Virus record (IMG/VR): IMGVR_UViG_3300034103_001247
Span: 1 to 52,650 of that record
Direction: 5' to 3' (one strand)
DNA from: a virus
DNA: 52,650 bases
The notes under the pieces are model-generated. The model had not been told where the DNA came from, made no database searches, and saw only the letters and a program-made list of their open reading frames with translations. Both the position numbers and the translations under genes were made by a program. Shown here piece after piece: positions 22,388-29,222 of this stretch. Each line of letters opens with the position of its first letter. Position 1 is the stretch's first letter.

Positions 22388-22753
22388 GTGCTAAAGACCA
22401 AAGACAAAATTGAGAAGCTATACCGCGTACCTTGCGGTCCAATGGACATATCCGCCAACGCTATCTGTCGCCGCTCACTTCGAGACCATTTCGATAAGTT
22501 GCTTGACCGTTTAACTCTTGAGGTGAATCCGAATCCTGCTGCCCCGGCGAAGCTACAAAGCGACCTTGAAGTTACCGCAGATGGACGACTTATTGAAAAG
22601 TCTGAAGAGACCCAAGAAGAACGCAAGAGAAAGCTTATCGAGGAAGGAAAGTTCCGCGCCGATGTCCAGTCCGAGATCAAAAAATACCGAGAGAACCTCC
22701 AAGGTAATGGAAAAATGCTGCAGGATGTTTCAGGCAAGTACGAATCGATCTGA
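22388..22753 (+). CDS. Unrecognised helical protein of about 121 residues
   Basis: Start chosen as GTG 22388, two bases after the previous stop; the frame is open further upstream but would overlap that gene by more than 150 nt. ATG 22442 is possible too. Charged and helical in the second half (EETQEERKRKLIEEGKFRADVQSEIKKYRENL), a likely coiled coil. No family recognised. Probably co-transcribed with the gene before it. Confidence 0.5.
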   Translation: MLKTKDKIEKLYRVPCGPMDISANAICRRSLRDHFDKLLDRLTLEVNPNPAAPAKLQSDLEVTADGRLIEKSEETQEERKRKLIEEGKFRADVQSEIKKYRENLQGNGKMLQDVSGKYESI

Positions 22754-22763
22754 GGTAAGCGGA

Positions 22764-22772
22764 GGGTAAAGT
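22764..22772 (+). promoter_or_regulatory. GGGTAAAGT motif (putative phage promoter)
   Basis: 31 nt before ATG 22795. Confidence 0.55.
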
Positions 22773-22794
22773 TTAGCAGTCCACAAACCATACA

Positions 22795-23385
22795 ATGTCC
22801 AACAGAATCAACGGTGACTTCGACACTGACGCGATTGAAGCGTTCAGAGCCGCCTACGCAGCACAGATCCTTGAACCAGAAGACCAAGAGACAGATAAAT
22901 ACACGGGCCTTCCTACTAACCTAGTTCTAAACACTTCGCCGTGGATTCAGCACACTGGTCTGTGGAAGGCGAACGACGGGTCAAACAAAGACTTTCAGGC
23001 CAATCAAGTTCTTGTTCCAGGAATTGAAGAACCCGAGAAAGAGCTCTCCGACGAAGAGCTTGAGGAGCTTATTGATCAGCTTCTTGCAGATGGCGACGGT
23101 GAAGAGCTTTCTGAGGATTCGCTCGAAGATGACGACTACGAAGATGACGCTTATTTTGACACGGGCGAAGAAGACGAGCCGGAGCTTACCGATGACGAAG
23201 TAGAACGGTTAATCGACGAGCTCTTGAGCGAAGAATCCGAGCTGGATGAGTCGGACGAACTGGAAGAACTGGAAGACGACTATGACGAAGAGCTATCTGA
23301 CGAGGATATTGACCGCATAGTAGACGAGCTCTTGAATGAAAGCGAAGACGACCTTGACTCTGACCTTGACCCTGGCCATGACTAA
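22795..23385 (+). CDS. Strongly acidic protein with three repeats
   Basis: 196 residues; from residue 78 on, mostly Asp, Glu and Leu. Three copies of a 15-residue helix occur: ELSDEELEELIDQLL (83-97), ELTDDEVERLIDELL (130-144) and ELSDEDIDRIVDELL (166-180), joined by acidic linkers. The first 75 residues are an ordinary soluble segment. Highly acidic phage proteins can act as scaffolds, DNA mimics or histone-like decoys. Nothing here decides between these. It is separated from the next gene by 12 nt. Confidence 0.65.
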   Translation: MSNRINGDFDTDAIEAFRAAYAAQILEPEDQETDKYTGLPTNLVLNTSPWIQHTGLWKANDGSNKDFQANQVLVPGIEEPEKELSDEELEELIDQLLADGDGEELSEDSLEDDDYEDDAYFDTGEEDEPELTDDEVERLIDELLSEESELDESDELEELEDDYDEELSDEDIDRIVDELLNESEDDLDSDLDPGHD

Positions 23386-23397
23386 GGGGAACAATCA

Positions 23398-24078
23398 GTG
23401 GGCAATCCTAGGAAAAAATGCACAGCAGGAAAGTCTTGCTCAGCGACTTGCATAAGCAAGGATTTTAAGTGCGAGAAAAAGTTGCCGGCGCCAGTGAGCG
23501 ACAGTCTCTCGCGTAACAGCGAGAGGTTGTTGCACCTTGGAGAGCATGTTGGGGCCAACGTAACGTCGTGGAAAGCGGGGAAAGTTGTTGGACCCCTTGT
23601 ATCAAAGTACCTAGAAACTCGCTACGGCATACCCCCAGAAACCACAGAAAAGTTGTCGGAAACTATTGTTCAAGCGGTGGTTGCCACGGGCCTTCACTCT
23701 CGCCATTTGAAGTCGGGTGAGGATTTTGTAAGAGACCTACTCACAGAAGCGTCTGCCGCGTTCCTAGGGAAAAGTGCCCACTCGGGTGTGGACAGTTTTC
23801 TAACTAGCCAGGAAAGTCGTGAGATTGTCCAACAAGCTCTGCCCCTACTTGCAGGAAAGTTCACTGGTATTGGAGCAGCGTTTGCAGGGTCAAAACTTCC
23901 CAAAGTGTCTCAAATTTCGAGCGCTGTCTCACGAAAGTACAGCGCCGACCTTTTGAGGCTACAGAAGCTATTTAGAAGCTCTGAGGAATCCTTTTCTGAG
24001 CAAACCTCTCAAGCAACCTCAGCTAAACTTCTCGGAGATCTTTCTCTTCTCTCGGTTTTGCTGTCCTTGAAAGGGTAA
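23398..24078 (+). CDS. Cys-tag protein, unknown C-terminal domain
   Basis: 226 residues from GTG 23398, with AAGGGGA upstream. Residues 8-25 are CTAGKSCSATCISKDFKC, a four-Cys tag nearly the same as in the kinase-like protein at 27735. The rest is helical with alternating polar and hydrophobic stretches (VVGPLVSKYLETRYGIPPETTEKLSETIVQAVVATG, QALPLLAGKFTGIGAAFAGSKLP) and no catalytic motif. It may be a virion-internal or membrane-associated protein. This kind of tag is found at the ends of varied phage proteins, but its role is not known to me. Confidence 0.6.
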   Translation: MGNPRKKCTAGKSCSATCISKDFKCEKKLPAPVSDSLSRNSERLLHLGEHVGANVTSWKAGKVVGPLVSKYLETRYGIPPETTEKLSETIVQAVVATGLHSRHLKSGEDFVRDLLTEASAAFLGKSAHSGVDSFLTSQESREIVQQALPLLAGKFTGIGAAFAGSKLPKVSQISSAVSRKYSADLLRLQKLFRSSEESFSEQTSQATSAKLLGDLSLLSVLLSLKG

Positions 24079-24081
24079 AAC
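24073..24081 (+). promoter_or_regulatory. GGGTAAAAC motif (putative phage promoter)
   Basis: 29 nt before ATG 24102; overlaps the stop of the previous gene. Confidence 0.55.
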
Positions 24082-24101
24082 TCTATACTAGCGGGGCAAG
24101 C

Positions 24102-24422
24102 ATGGTTCAATTCAACGAGAGAGCTCTGCTTATTCGAGCATTAGCAGGTATATTTCTAATTCAGTTTCTAATTGTAGGGTATCAAACGTGGTCCTGCCAG
24201 TCCTACGCAGAACGTGACAAAGACTCCACAAAAGTAACCCTTATCTGTAACAATGCGACCAATACTTTTAACGAGACCGGGAAACTAGCACTCACCACAA
24301 TTTTAGCACTTTTAGTCCCCTCCTCAGGGCAAAATGTTTCGGAAATAATTTCAACTGTGCGAGGGAGCCGCAAGCGCAAGACCAAAGAAGACGACAACTT
24401 GGACGAAGAAAGTAAGGTCTAA
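24102..24422 (+). CDS. Small membrane protein
   Basis: 106 residues. One clear membrane segment near the start (LLIRALAGIFLIQFLIVGYQTW, about 9-30) and a weaker hydrophobic stretch (LALTTILALLVPSSG, about 62-76), with two cysteines between them (SCQSY, LICNN). The tail is basic then acidic (RGSRKRKTKEDDNLDEESKV). A holin or other lysis accessory is possible from topology, but no lysis gene is next to it. Confidence 0.6.
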   Translation: MVQFNERALLIRALAGIFLIQFLIVGYQTWSCQSYAERDKDSTKVTLICNNATNTFNETGKLALTTILALLVPSSGQNVSEIISTVRGSRKRKTKEDDNLDEESKV

Positions 24423-24470
24423 CGTTTACGTGGGGAAGTAAACCCTGGAGTCCGTTTCTGAGCGAAAAGA

Positions 24471-24479
24471 GGGTAAAGT
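24471..24479 (+). promoter_or_regulatory. GGGTAAAGT motif (putative phage promoter)
   Basis: 31 nt before ATG 24502. Confidence 0.55.
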
Positions 24480-24501
24480 TAAGAATCAACGTAAGACCCC
24501 T

Positions 24502-25296
24502 ATGTACGGTGCTAACTTAGACTTTTCGTCTGTAACCCTGCCGGGAGTCGGCGGTTCCATGAATGCGGCTACAGCTATTTCCACAGACAAACTTGAGGAA
24601 ATGAACCGCACAGGAAAAAAGTGGCGAACTGACAAAGACGGTAATATGTCTTTTCACAACGAGGCACTCTTAGACGCCAACAAGGCTAGCCGTCAGAAGA
24701 AAGAAAACTTAGTCAATCGTGACCGAGATGCTCACGCAGACGGCCAAGCTGCTATGAAAGAGATTTTCGGGCGTAAACGGGCCAGGATAGCGGCATTTCG
24801 TGAAATAAAAAGAAAAGAGTATAATTTCGCCGATGACACTGAGCTAATGTCTATGCCTCAGCCCTTCTCACAAACAACGTGCAAAGGGACTGGAAAATGC
24901 AAATGCGACACTTGCAAAGCAGCAGCGAAAAGCGACGCAGACTTTCGAGAGTGGTCCGCGAGTAAAAGGCAGAAGTTGCAGTCCGGAGAGGAGCGGGGAG
25001 AGTTTGCTGGGCCCGGTATGTCCTTCCCCATTGCGAGCACTCAAGATGTCTCAGCGGCGTGGTCTTCCGTGGGCAGGGCAGCGAACCCGCGCAAAATTAT
25101 GTCCGAGATTATTCGCATTGCTAAGAAGTACGGCTGGGAGTCGGGTCTTCCCCAAACGGTGAAAGATCGAATGGGGCAAGGGGAGTCAGGCTTGCCTTCC
25201 CCAGACTTCAGCGAAGAGGCTCCGAGTGCAAGAAGGAGCTCAAGGAAAGCAGCTAGAGCAGCGGTCGAAGCTGGTCAGTCAAGGTTGCCGGAGTAA
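24502..25296 (+). CDS. Unrecognised 264-residue protein with a Cys cluster
   Basis: Basic, charged protein. Residues about 131-141 hold CKGTGKCKCDTC, four cysteines in a tight cluster that could bind zinc. A helical segment, IMSEIIRIAKKYGWESGLPQTVKDRMG, follows, and the C-terminus is rich in Arg, Ser and Ala (ARRSSRKAARAAVEAG). No known family. It ends two bases before the next gene, so the two are probably co-transcribed. Confidence 0.6.
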   Translation: MYGANLDFSSVTLPGVGGSMNAATAISTDKLEEMNRTGKKWRTDKDGNMSFHNEALLDANKASRQKKENLVNRDRDAHADGQAAMKEIFGRKRARIAAFREIKRKEYNFADDTELMSMPQPFSQTTCKGTGKCKCDTCKAAAKSDADFREWSASKRQKLQSGEERGEFAGPGMSFPIASTQDVSAAWSSVGRAANPRKIMSEIIRIAKKYGWESGLPQTVKDRMGQGESGLPSPDFSEEAPSARRSSRKAARAAVEAGQSRLPE

Positions 25297-25298
25297 AC

Positions 25299-25670
25299 AT
25301 GGGACTTTTTGAAATACCACTCATAATCTGCGGCTGGATTTTCACAGCCGGTCTTGCAGGTGTCGGTGGCACCTTTGTAATTCAAGGTAAGAACGAAAAA
25401 AGAGTTCAGTACCTGAGAAACAACGCAGACCAAAAGATAGAACGTCTTATTGAGGAGAACGACAAAAGAATTAACGCTCTGATTGCAGCGAATACAGTTC
25501 AAAACGAGAATGTCCTTTCCCACATTAAGAATGTTGAGAAAGCTCTTAACGATATGCGAGCGGAACTTCCTGAGAAGTACACTCTGAAGACAGACCACAA
25601 CCGGCTAGTCGATAAAGTGGAAGAGCTTTCTATGCAGTTTTACAGGCATAGGGAGAACGCGAATAACTAA
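25299..25670 (+). CDS. Membrane-anchored coiled-coil protein
   Basis: 123 residues. N-terminal membrane segment (LIICGWIFTAGLAGVGGTFVI, about 8-28), then a long charged helix (EKRVQYLRNNADQKIERLIEENDKRINALIAANTV to about 110) with coiled-coil spacing. This is the topology of an inner-membrane spanin or of a small virion or host-membrane factor. No outer-membrane partner gene is visible, so the lysis idea is only a suggestion. Confidence 0.6.
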   Translation: MGLFEIPLIICGWIFTAGLAGVGGTFVIQGKNEKRVQYLRNNADQKIERLIEENDKRINALIAANTVQNENVLSHIKNVEKALNDMRAELPEKYTLKTDHNRLVDKVEELSMQFYRHRENANN

Positions 25671-25671
25671 G

Positions 25672-25680
25672 GGGTAAAGT
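25672..25680 (+). promoter_or_regulatory. GGGTAAAGT motif (putative phage promoter)
   Basis: 32 nt before ATG 25704. Confidence 0.55.
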
Positions 25681-25703
25681 TAGGTAGTTAACCACTTACA
25701 GAA

Positions 25704-26078
25704 ATGAGTCACTGGGGATCCTTTTCACCGGAAGCTTACAGCGCTTACAAGTACGGGGTTGAAAACCCCAGCAACTTCATGGGAGTTGCTCCAGCATTCG
25801 AGAAAGAGCCAGGGAGGGACCCTGACACCTTCTTTATGGGTGAGGACGACGAGGATGACTACGACTCCGACTACGAAGACGCTGCCGAAGACGACAGGGA
25901 AGTCGAACCGAACGGCAGCATGGCCATTTCTCAGTTGCGATCTATGAGGGACAATATTGAAACTATACTGGAACTGGTTGGGCCTTACACGAATCTGAGT
26001 CCGTGGATGGCGGCAAAGTTGGCTGAGGCTGAGAACAGCATGACCTCGGTTGCCGACGCGTTGCAATACGAAGATTGA
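25704..26078 (+). CDS. Unrecognised acidic protein, WGSF start
   Basis: 124 residues. Starts MSHWGSFSPEAYSAYKYGVENPSNF, a start like that of the next gene (MWGSFDNSSYASF). The middle is a run of Asp and Glu (GEDDEDDYDSDYEDAAEDD), and the end is helical (MRDNIETILELVGPYTNLSPWMAAKLAEAENSM). Function unknown. Confidence 0.6.
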   Translation: MSHWGSFSPEAYSAYKYGVENPSNFMGVAPAFEKEPGRDPDTFFMGEDDEDDYDSDYEDAAEDDREVEPNGSMAISQLRSMRDNIETILELVGPYTNLSPWMAAKLAEAENSMTSVADALQYED

Positions 26079-26082
26079 GACA

Positions 26083-26424
26083 ATGTGGGGATCATTTGAC
26101 AATTCGTCCTACGCTTCTTTTCGAGAGGCTGCACTGGAAAAGTATGCGGAAAAGGTAGACAAAAGCTCTCTTGACTGTAACGACCCTCACGCCACTCCGA
26201 GTCACCCAACAAGCTCCCATATTGTAAAGTCGTGCTATCCCGGTGCACCCAAAGGGGGCAAGCTGATTCGATTCGGGCAGCAAGGTGTGAAGGGGTCACC
26301 GAAGAAAGAGGGAGAGTCAGAGTCTTACAAGGCCAGACGGCAGTCGTTTAAGGCGAGGCATGCTGCTAATATTGCGAAGGGGAAGTCTTCTGCTGCGTAT
26401 TGGTCAGACCGTGAGAAATGGTAG
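26083..26424 (+). CDS. Small basic protein with a conserved KARH...YWSDREKW end
   Basis: 113 residues from ATG 26083, four bases after the previous stop; the frame is open upstream but would overlap. Starts MWGSFDNSSYASFREAALEKY. The second half, LIRFGQQGVKGSPKKEGESESYKARRQSFKARHAANIAKGKSSAAYWSDREKW, resembles a short basic domain that I recall from other phages and large DNA viruses (RFGQ.GVKGSP, FKARH..NI.KGK.SAAYW...KW). It is possibly a DNA-binding or packaged protein. The family name is not certain. Confidence 0.6.
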   Translation: MWGSFDNSSYASFREAALEKYAEKVDKSSLDCNDPHATPSHPTSSHIVKSCYPGAPKGGKLIRFGQQGVKGSPKKEGESESYKARRQSFKARHAANIAKGKSSAAYWSDREKW

Positions 26425-26519
26425 GTTAAACTAAAGAATTCTCCCTGGACACATGGGGAATGTAACTTCTGTAGAGGTGACCTAATGCGACAAAATACCT
26501 CAAACCATGTGATGTGACG

Positions 26520-26528
26520 GGGTAAAAC
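26520..26528 (+). promoter_or_regulatory. GGGTAAAAC motif (putative phage promoter)
   Basis: 29 nt before ATG 26549. The 124-nt gap before it (26425-26548) has no other feature that I can see, apart from a GGTTAAACT variant at about 26425. Confidence 0.55.
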
Positions 26529-26548
26529 AACTTAGTTGAGCCAAGAAA

Positions 26549-27064
26549 ATGAGAGGAGACTTTAGCGTACCCAACGTAGATCACCTCACAGAAGGAGTGC
26601 ACTACCACGTTGTAGACTGGGACTTTGCGGCGTGTGAATCCGATGAGAAGATGGTATTCGGTTTATGTAGAAAAGTCGGGGGAACCGGGGACAAAGACTT
26701 CGACTCATCGAAAAGAAGCAAGCAAGAAGAGCAGCTAAGCAACGAAGCTCAGAAACAAGGTGCCGGGGCGTCAACAAAAGAGCAAGCGTCCGCAGCCAAT
26801 AAAAAGGCTTTTACGGTTGAGGGGAAGAAGTTCGGCTGGGCCATCAAGGGAGGCAAGCCAGTAATCGTAGCCTGGGGGTCTGTTGCAGGAGAGGCAAAGG
26901 TGGGCCCGAAGCAAAAAGTGCCGTTCGCAAAGCAGCCGACCCAGTCGCAGTCCTCCGCAGTTCAAACGAACAGGGTAGAAGGGCTTAAGAAAGCCTTAGC
27001 GAGTCAAACCACCGAGAGTGGGCGCCAGGCCATACAGAGTCAAATTCGTCAGCTCGGCGGTTAG
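26549..27064 (+). CDS. Unrecognised 171-residue protein
   Basis: Three parts: an N-terminal segment with many aromatics (FSVPNVDHLTEGVHYHVVDWDF) and FGLCRKVGGTG; a polar, Gln/Lys/Ala-rich linker (about 55-85); and a small beta domain (KKAFTVEGKKFGWAIKGGKPVIVAWGSVAG). The C-terminus is Gln/Ser-rich and helical. No known family, no membrane segment. Confidence 0.55.
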   Translation: MRGDFSVPNVDHLTEGVHYHVVDWDFAACESDEKMVFGLCRKVGGTGDKDFDSSKRSKQEEQLSNEAQKQGAGASTKEQASAANKKAFTVEGKKFGWAIKGGKPVIVAWGSVAGEAKVGPKQKVPFAKQPTQSQSSAVQTNRVEGLKKALASQTTESGRQAIQSQIRQLGG

Positions 27065-27079
27065 ACCCACAGTAGTGAA

Positions 27080-27088
27080 GGGTAAAGT
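27080..27088 (+). promoter_or_regulatory. GGGTAAAGT motif (putative phage promoter)
   Basis: 48 nt before ATG 27128. AAGAAGGGA precedes the ATG as ribosome binding site. Confidence 0.5.
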
Positions 27089-27127
27089 TATGTACAACAA
27101 GAATCTCTTTTCTCAAGAAGGGAACCC

Positions 27128-27562
27128 ATGAATCCTAACTTCCCCGAGAATGAACTTCAGCTTGAAGGTTTCTCCCACACTCCGACGGATTACTACCGAG
27201 GAACTGTGATGGAACCCTCAGCCACCTCGACTCTCCGCCCCAGCTTCGGGGAGTACGACGCTATGGGCGAGCGGCACGAAGCGATATCGAGAGCAATTGC
27301 TGACTTGGGCTTTGCCATGAAGCTCTCTCGACAGCGTGGAGCGTTTCAAGAACTTCAAAGGCAGATGGCTGCGACAAAGAAACTTGTGAAAGAGCGCGAG
27401 GAAATTGACGGCAAAATGGCAACGCTTGACCTGGCTCGAAAGAACAATGACGACCACAATATCGCTGCCGGTATGGAGACTTCCTACTCAGAGCGGATTG
27501 ACTCTGTGAGTACCCGTATTAACCGTCTCCAAGGGCTGCTATCCAACTTTAGCGACTTTTAG
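27128..27562 (+). CDS. Unrecognised coiled-coil protein
   Basis: 144 residues. After a polar start (NFPENELQLEGFSHTPTDYYRG) it is almost all helix: EAISRAIADLGFAMKLSRQRGAFQELQRQMAATKKLVKEREEIDGKMATLDLARK, then ERIDSVSTRINRLQGLL. It should form a coiled coil. No family recognised; scaffold-like or virion-internal roles fit such a composition but are not shown. Confidence 0.6.
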   Translation: MNPNFPENELQLEGFSHTPTDYYRGTVMEPSATSTLRPSFGEYDAMGERHEAISRAIADLGFAMKLSRQRGAFQELQRQMAATKKLVKEREEIDGKMATLDLARKNNDDHNIAAGMETSYSERIDSVSTRINRLQGLLSNFSDF

Positions 27563-27640
27563 TCCTTATACTAGCCCTAAGGAAACCAACCGTTAAACGA
27601 TAAGATTCACTCGCTTCCACAATTTACACAACGTTAGACA

Positions 27641-27738
27641 TGAATAAACTACACCGGAAGGACGAACTAGCTAAGATGAGTCTTCAACAAAAAGCCACTG
27701 AAAGGGAAATTGATAAAACAATACAGGAACGAGGTTGA
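27641..27738 (+). CDS. 32-codon ORF with the MNKL leader, possible remnant
   Basis: ATG 27641 to TGA 27738. It begins MNKLHRKDELAKM, and the leader ACAACGTTAGAC plus the first four codons mirror the start of the gene at 13410 (ACAACATCAGAC, MNKLD). The rest does not match. Either a short leader gene for the kinase-like gene, whose start region it touches, or the stump of a third module copy. Confidence 0.4.
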
Positions 27739-29012
27739 GTCTAGTGAGACGCTGCACCAAGGGAAAGAGCTGCGGAGGTACCTGCATTAGCCGCGAGGCT
27801 AAGTGCAGAGCCTCCTTGACTCCTAAACTATCCCACCAAGTAGAAAACTTACAGGGATCATTAGCAGGCAAAGTTGCTAAGAATGGCGAGACAAACCCCT
27901 TGGTCAAGGACCTTATTGATGCCCTAGCCTTAGGCCCGAAGGCAACGGTCAATGCCAGTAGTGACTTCCCCTCGTTAAAGCGGGAGGCAGAGCGCCAGCT
28001 TGCTGAGCTACGTAACAAAGAGTATATGACGGACGAGGAGATAGACAGGGCTACGAAAGTTGAAAAGGCACTCTTTGACACATGGGTTAAGCACACCAGG
28101 GCGGACCGCCCAGCTATTCAAGAACGCCAAAACGCACTCGAATTCGACACCGAGTTCACACCAACCCTAAAGTTAGGTGGTAGCTACGACTGGAAACAGT
28201 CGTACGAGTCGGGGTCAAAAGGGCTAGGATCAGGATTGTACGGAGCGGTAATTGCATCCAAACCACCCCCGTCCGTAGTCGTGAAAAGAGGGGAGGTGGG
28301 GGAAAATGAAGTGAGAATTCTTGAGAAATTAAGTGGAAAGGATATAACCCCCAAGCTAATCTCGGCTGAGATGAATAAGTCTGCTGAGTTCAACAACGCT
28401 GGGTACTACCCGGGAAGAATAGCAATGTCCCGTGTAAAGGGTAAGTCAGCTGAAGACTTTGACTCTTACGAAAGCCCAGTTGGAAACACAACTGTGGGCG
28501 ACTCTTACTACGCCCTACGAAAGAAACTCCATGAGCAAGGTGTTGCCCATAATGACGCCCACGTAGGAAACGTAATTATCGATGACAAGGGGAAAGCACG
28601 TTTTGTTGACTTCGGTGTTTCACAGGATGACCCTCGTGCAGCTCTCTCAGAGGCCATTGGAGTTTTATCGGTGAGGTACTTACTACCCCCTGGTGCAATG
28701 CTCAGAAAGCCACTCAATGAAAACTCAGGGGATTTCCAGGCACGAGACAACAAGCAGTTTTACTTGCCACCATCCGCTACAGCTACTTCGAAGGGTACTA
28801 CCCCCCAAACAAACCTCGGGAAGATTATACGAAACCGAATCAAAGTTTACACCGAGATGGAAAAGCTTGGTCTTAACAAAGACGATATTGCTGAGGTGGT
28901 GACCCACAGTTTAGACCAACCACTCAGCTCTTACAACAAAGGTGCTTGGGGTAAGATCGGCAAGGACGACGCTGCAAGGCTTATTTCCATACTATACGAA
29001 GGGGTTAGTTAA
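27735..29012 (+). CDS. Cys-tagged protein-kinase-like protein
   Basis: 425 residues from TTG 27735, overlapping the previous stop; GTG 27744 is an alternative. Residues 7-24 are CTKGKSCGGTCISREAKC, the four-Cys tag also seen at 23398. Residues 30-140 are helical. A kinase fold follows: Gly-rich loop SKGLGSGLYGAV (161-172), VVVK with K184, a helix with E192/E197, hinge region RIAMSRVKG, catalytic loop GVAHNDAHVGNVII (269-282; D274, N279) and metal motif VDFG (291-294; D292). HND in place of HRD recalls RIO, lipopolysaccharide and other atypical kinases. All key residues are present, so it is probably active on host or virion proteins. Confidence 0.7.
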   Translation: MSLVRRCTKGKSCGGTCISREAKCRASLTPKLSHQVENLQGSLAGKVAKNGETNPLVKDLIDALALGPKATVNASSDFPSLKREAERQLAELRNKEYMTDEEIDRATKVEKALFDTWVKHTRADRPAIQERQNALEFDTEFTPTLKLGGSYDWKQSYESGSKGLGSGLYGAVIASKPPPSVVVKRGEVGENEVRILEKLSGKDITPKLISAEMNKSAEFNNAGYYPGRIAMSRVKGKSAEDFDSYESPVGNTTVGDSYYALRKKLHEQGVAHNDAHVGNVIIDDKGKARFVDFGVSQDDPRAALSEAIGVLSVRYLLPPGAMLRKPLNENSGDFQARDNKQFYLPPSATATSKGTTPQTNLGKIIRNRIKVYTEMEKLGLNKDDIAEVVTHSLDQPLSSYNKGAWGKIGKDDAARLISILYEGVS

Positions 29013-29173
29013 TGGAAAAGGATCAAAAGTACCTGGACTTAATGTCCCTCTACAAGAGGGTGAGGGGAAACCCACGCGAAAGAAGTCGCGCTCGGGAAAT
29101 TCTTAACACGGCAATGGAGCTTGGGAAACGCGGAGTGAGCTCTGAGGCGAAAGAGGCAGCGAGGTACATTTGA
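29012..29173 (+). CDS. Unrecognised 53-residue protein
   Basis: ATG overlaps the kinase stop (TAATG), so it is translationally coupled. Basic and helical: YLDLMSLYKRVRGNPRERS, then AREILNTAMELGKRG and SSEAKEAARYI. It could be a small partner or regulator of the kinase-like protein, by position only. Confidence 0.6.
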   Translation: MEKDQKYLDLMSLYKRVRGNPRERSRAREILNTAMELGKRGVSSEAKEAARYI

Positions 29174-29174
29174 G

Positions 29175-29183
29175 GGGTAAAAG
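29175..29183 (+). promoter_or_regulatory. GGGTAAAAG motif (putative phage promoter)
   Basis: 48 nt before the first fibre gene (ATG 29223), four bases after the stop of the small gene. Confidence 0.5.
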
Positions 29184-29222
29184 TATGAGTGCCTCTGCAC
29201 ACAGTCTTAAGCTCTTTAGCAA

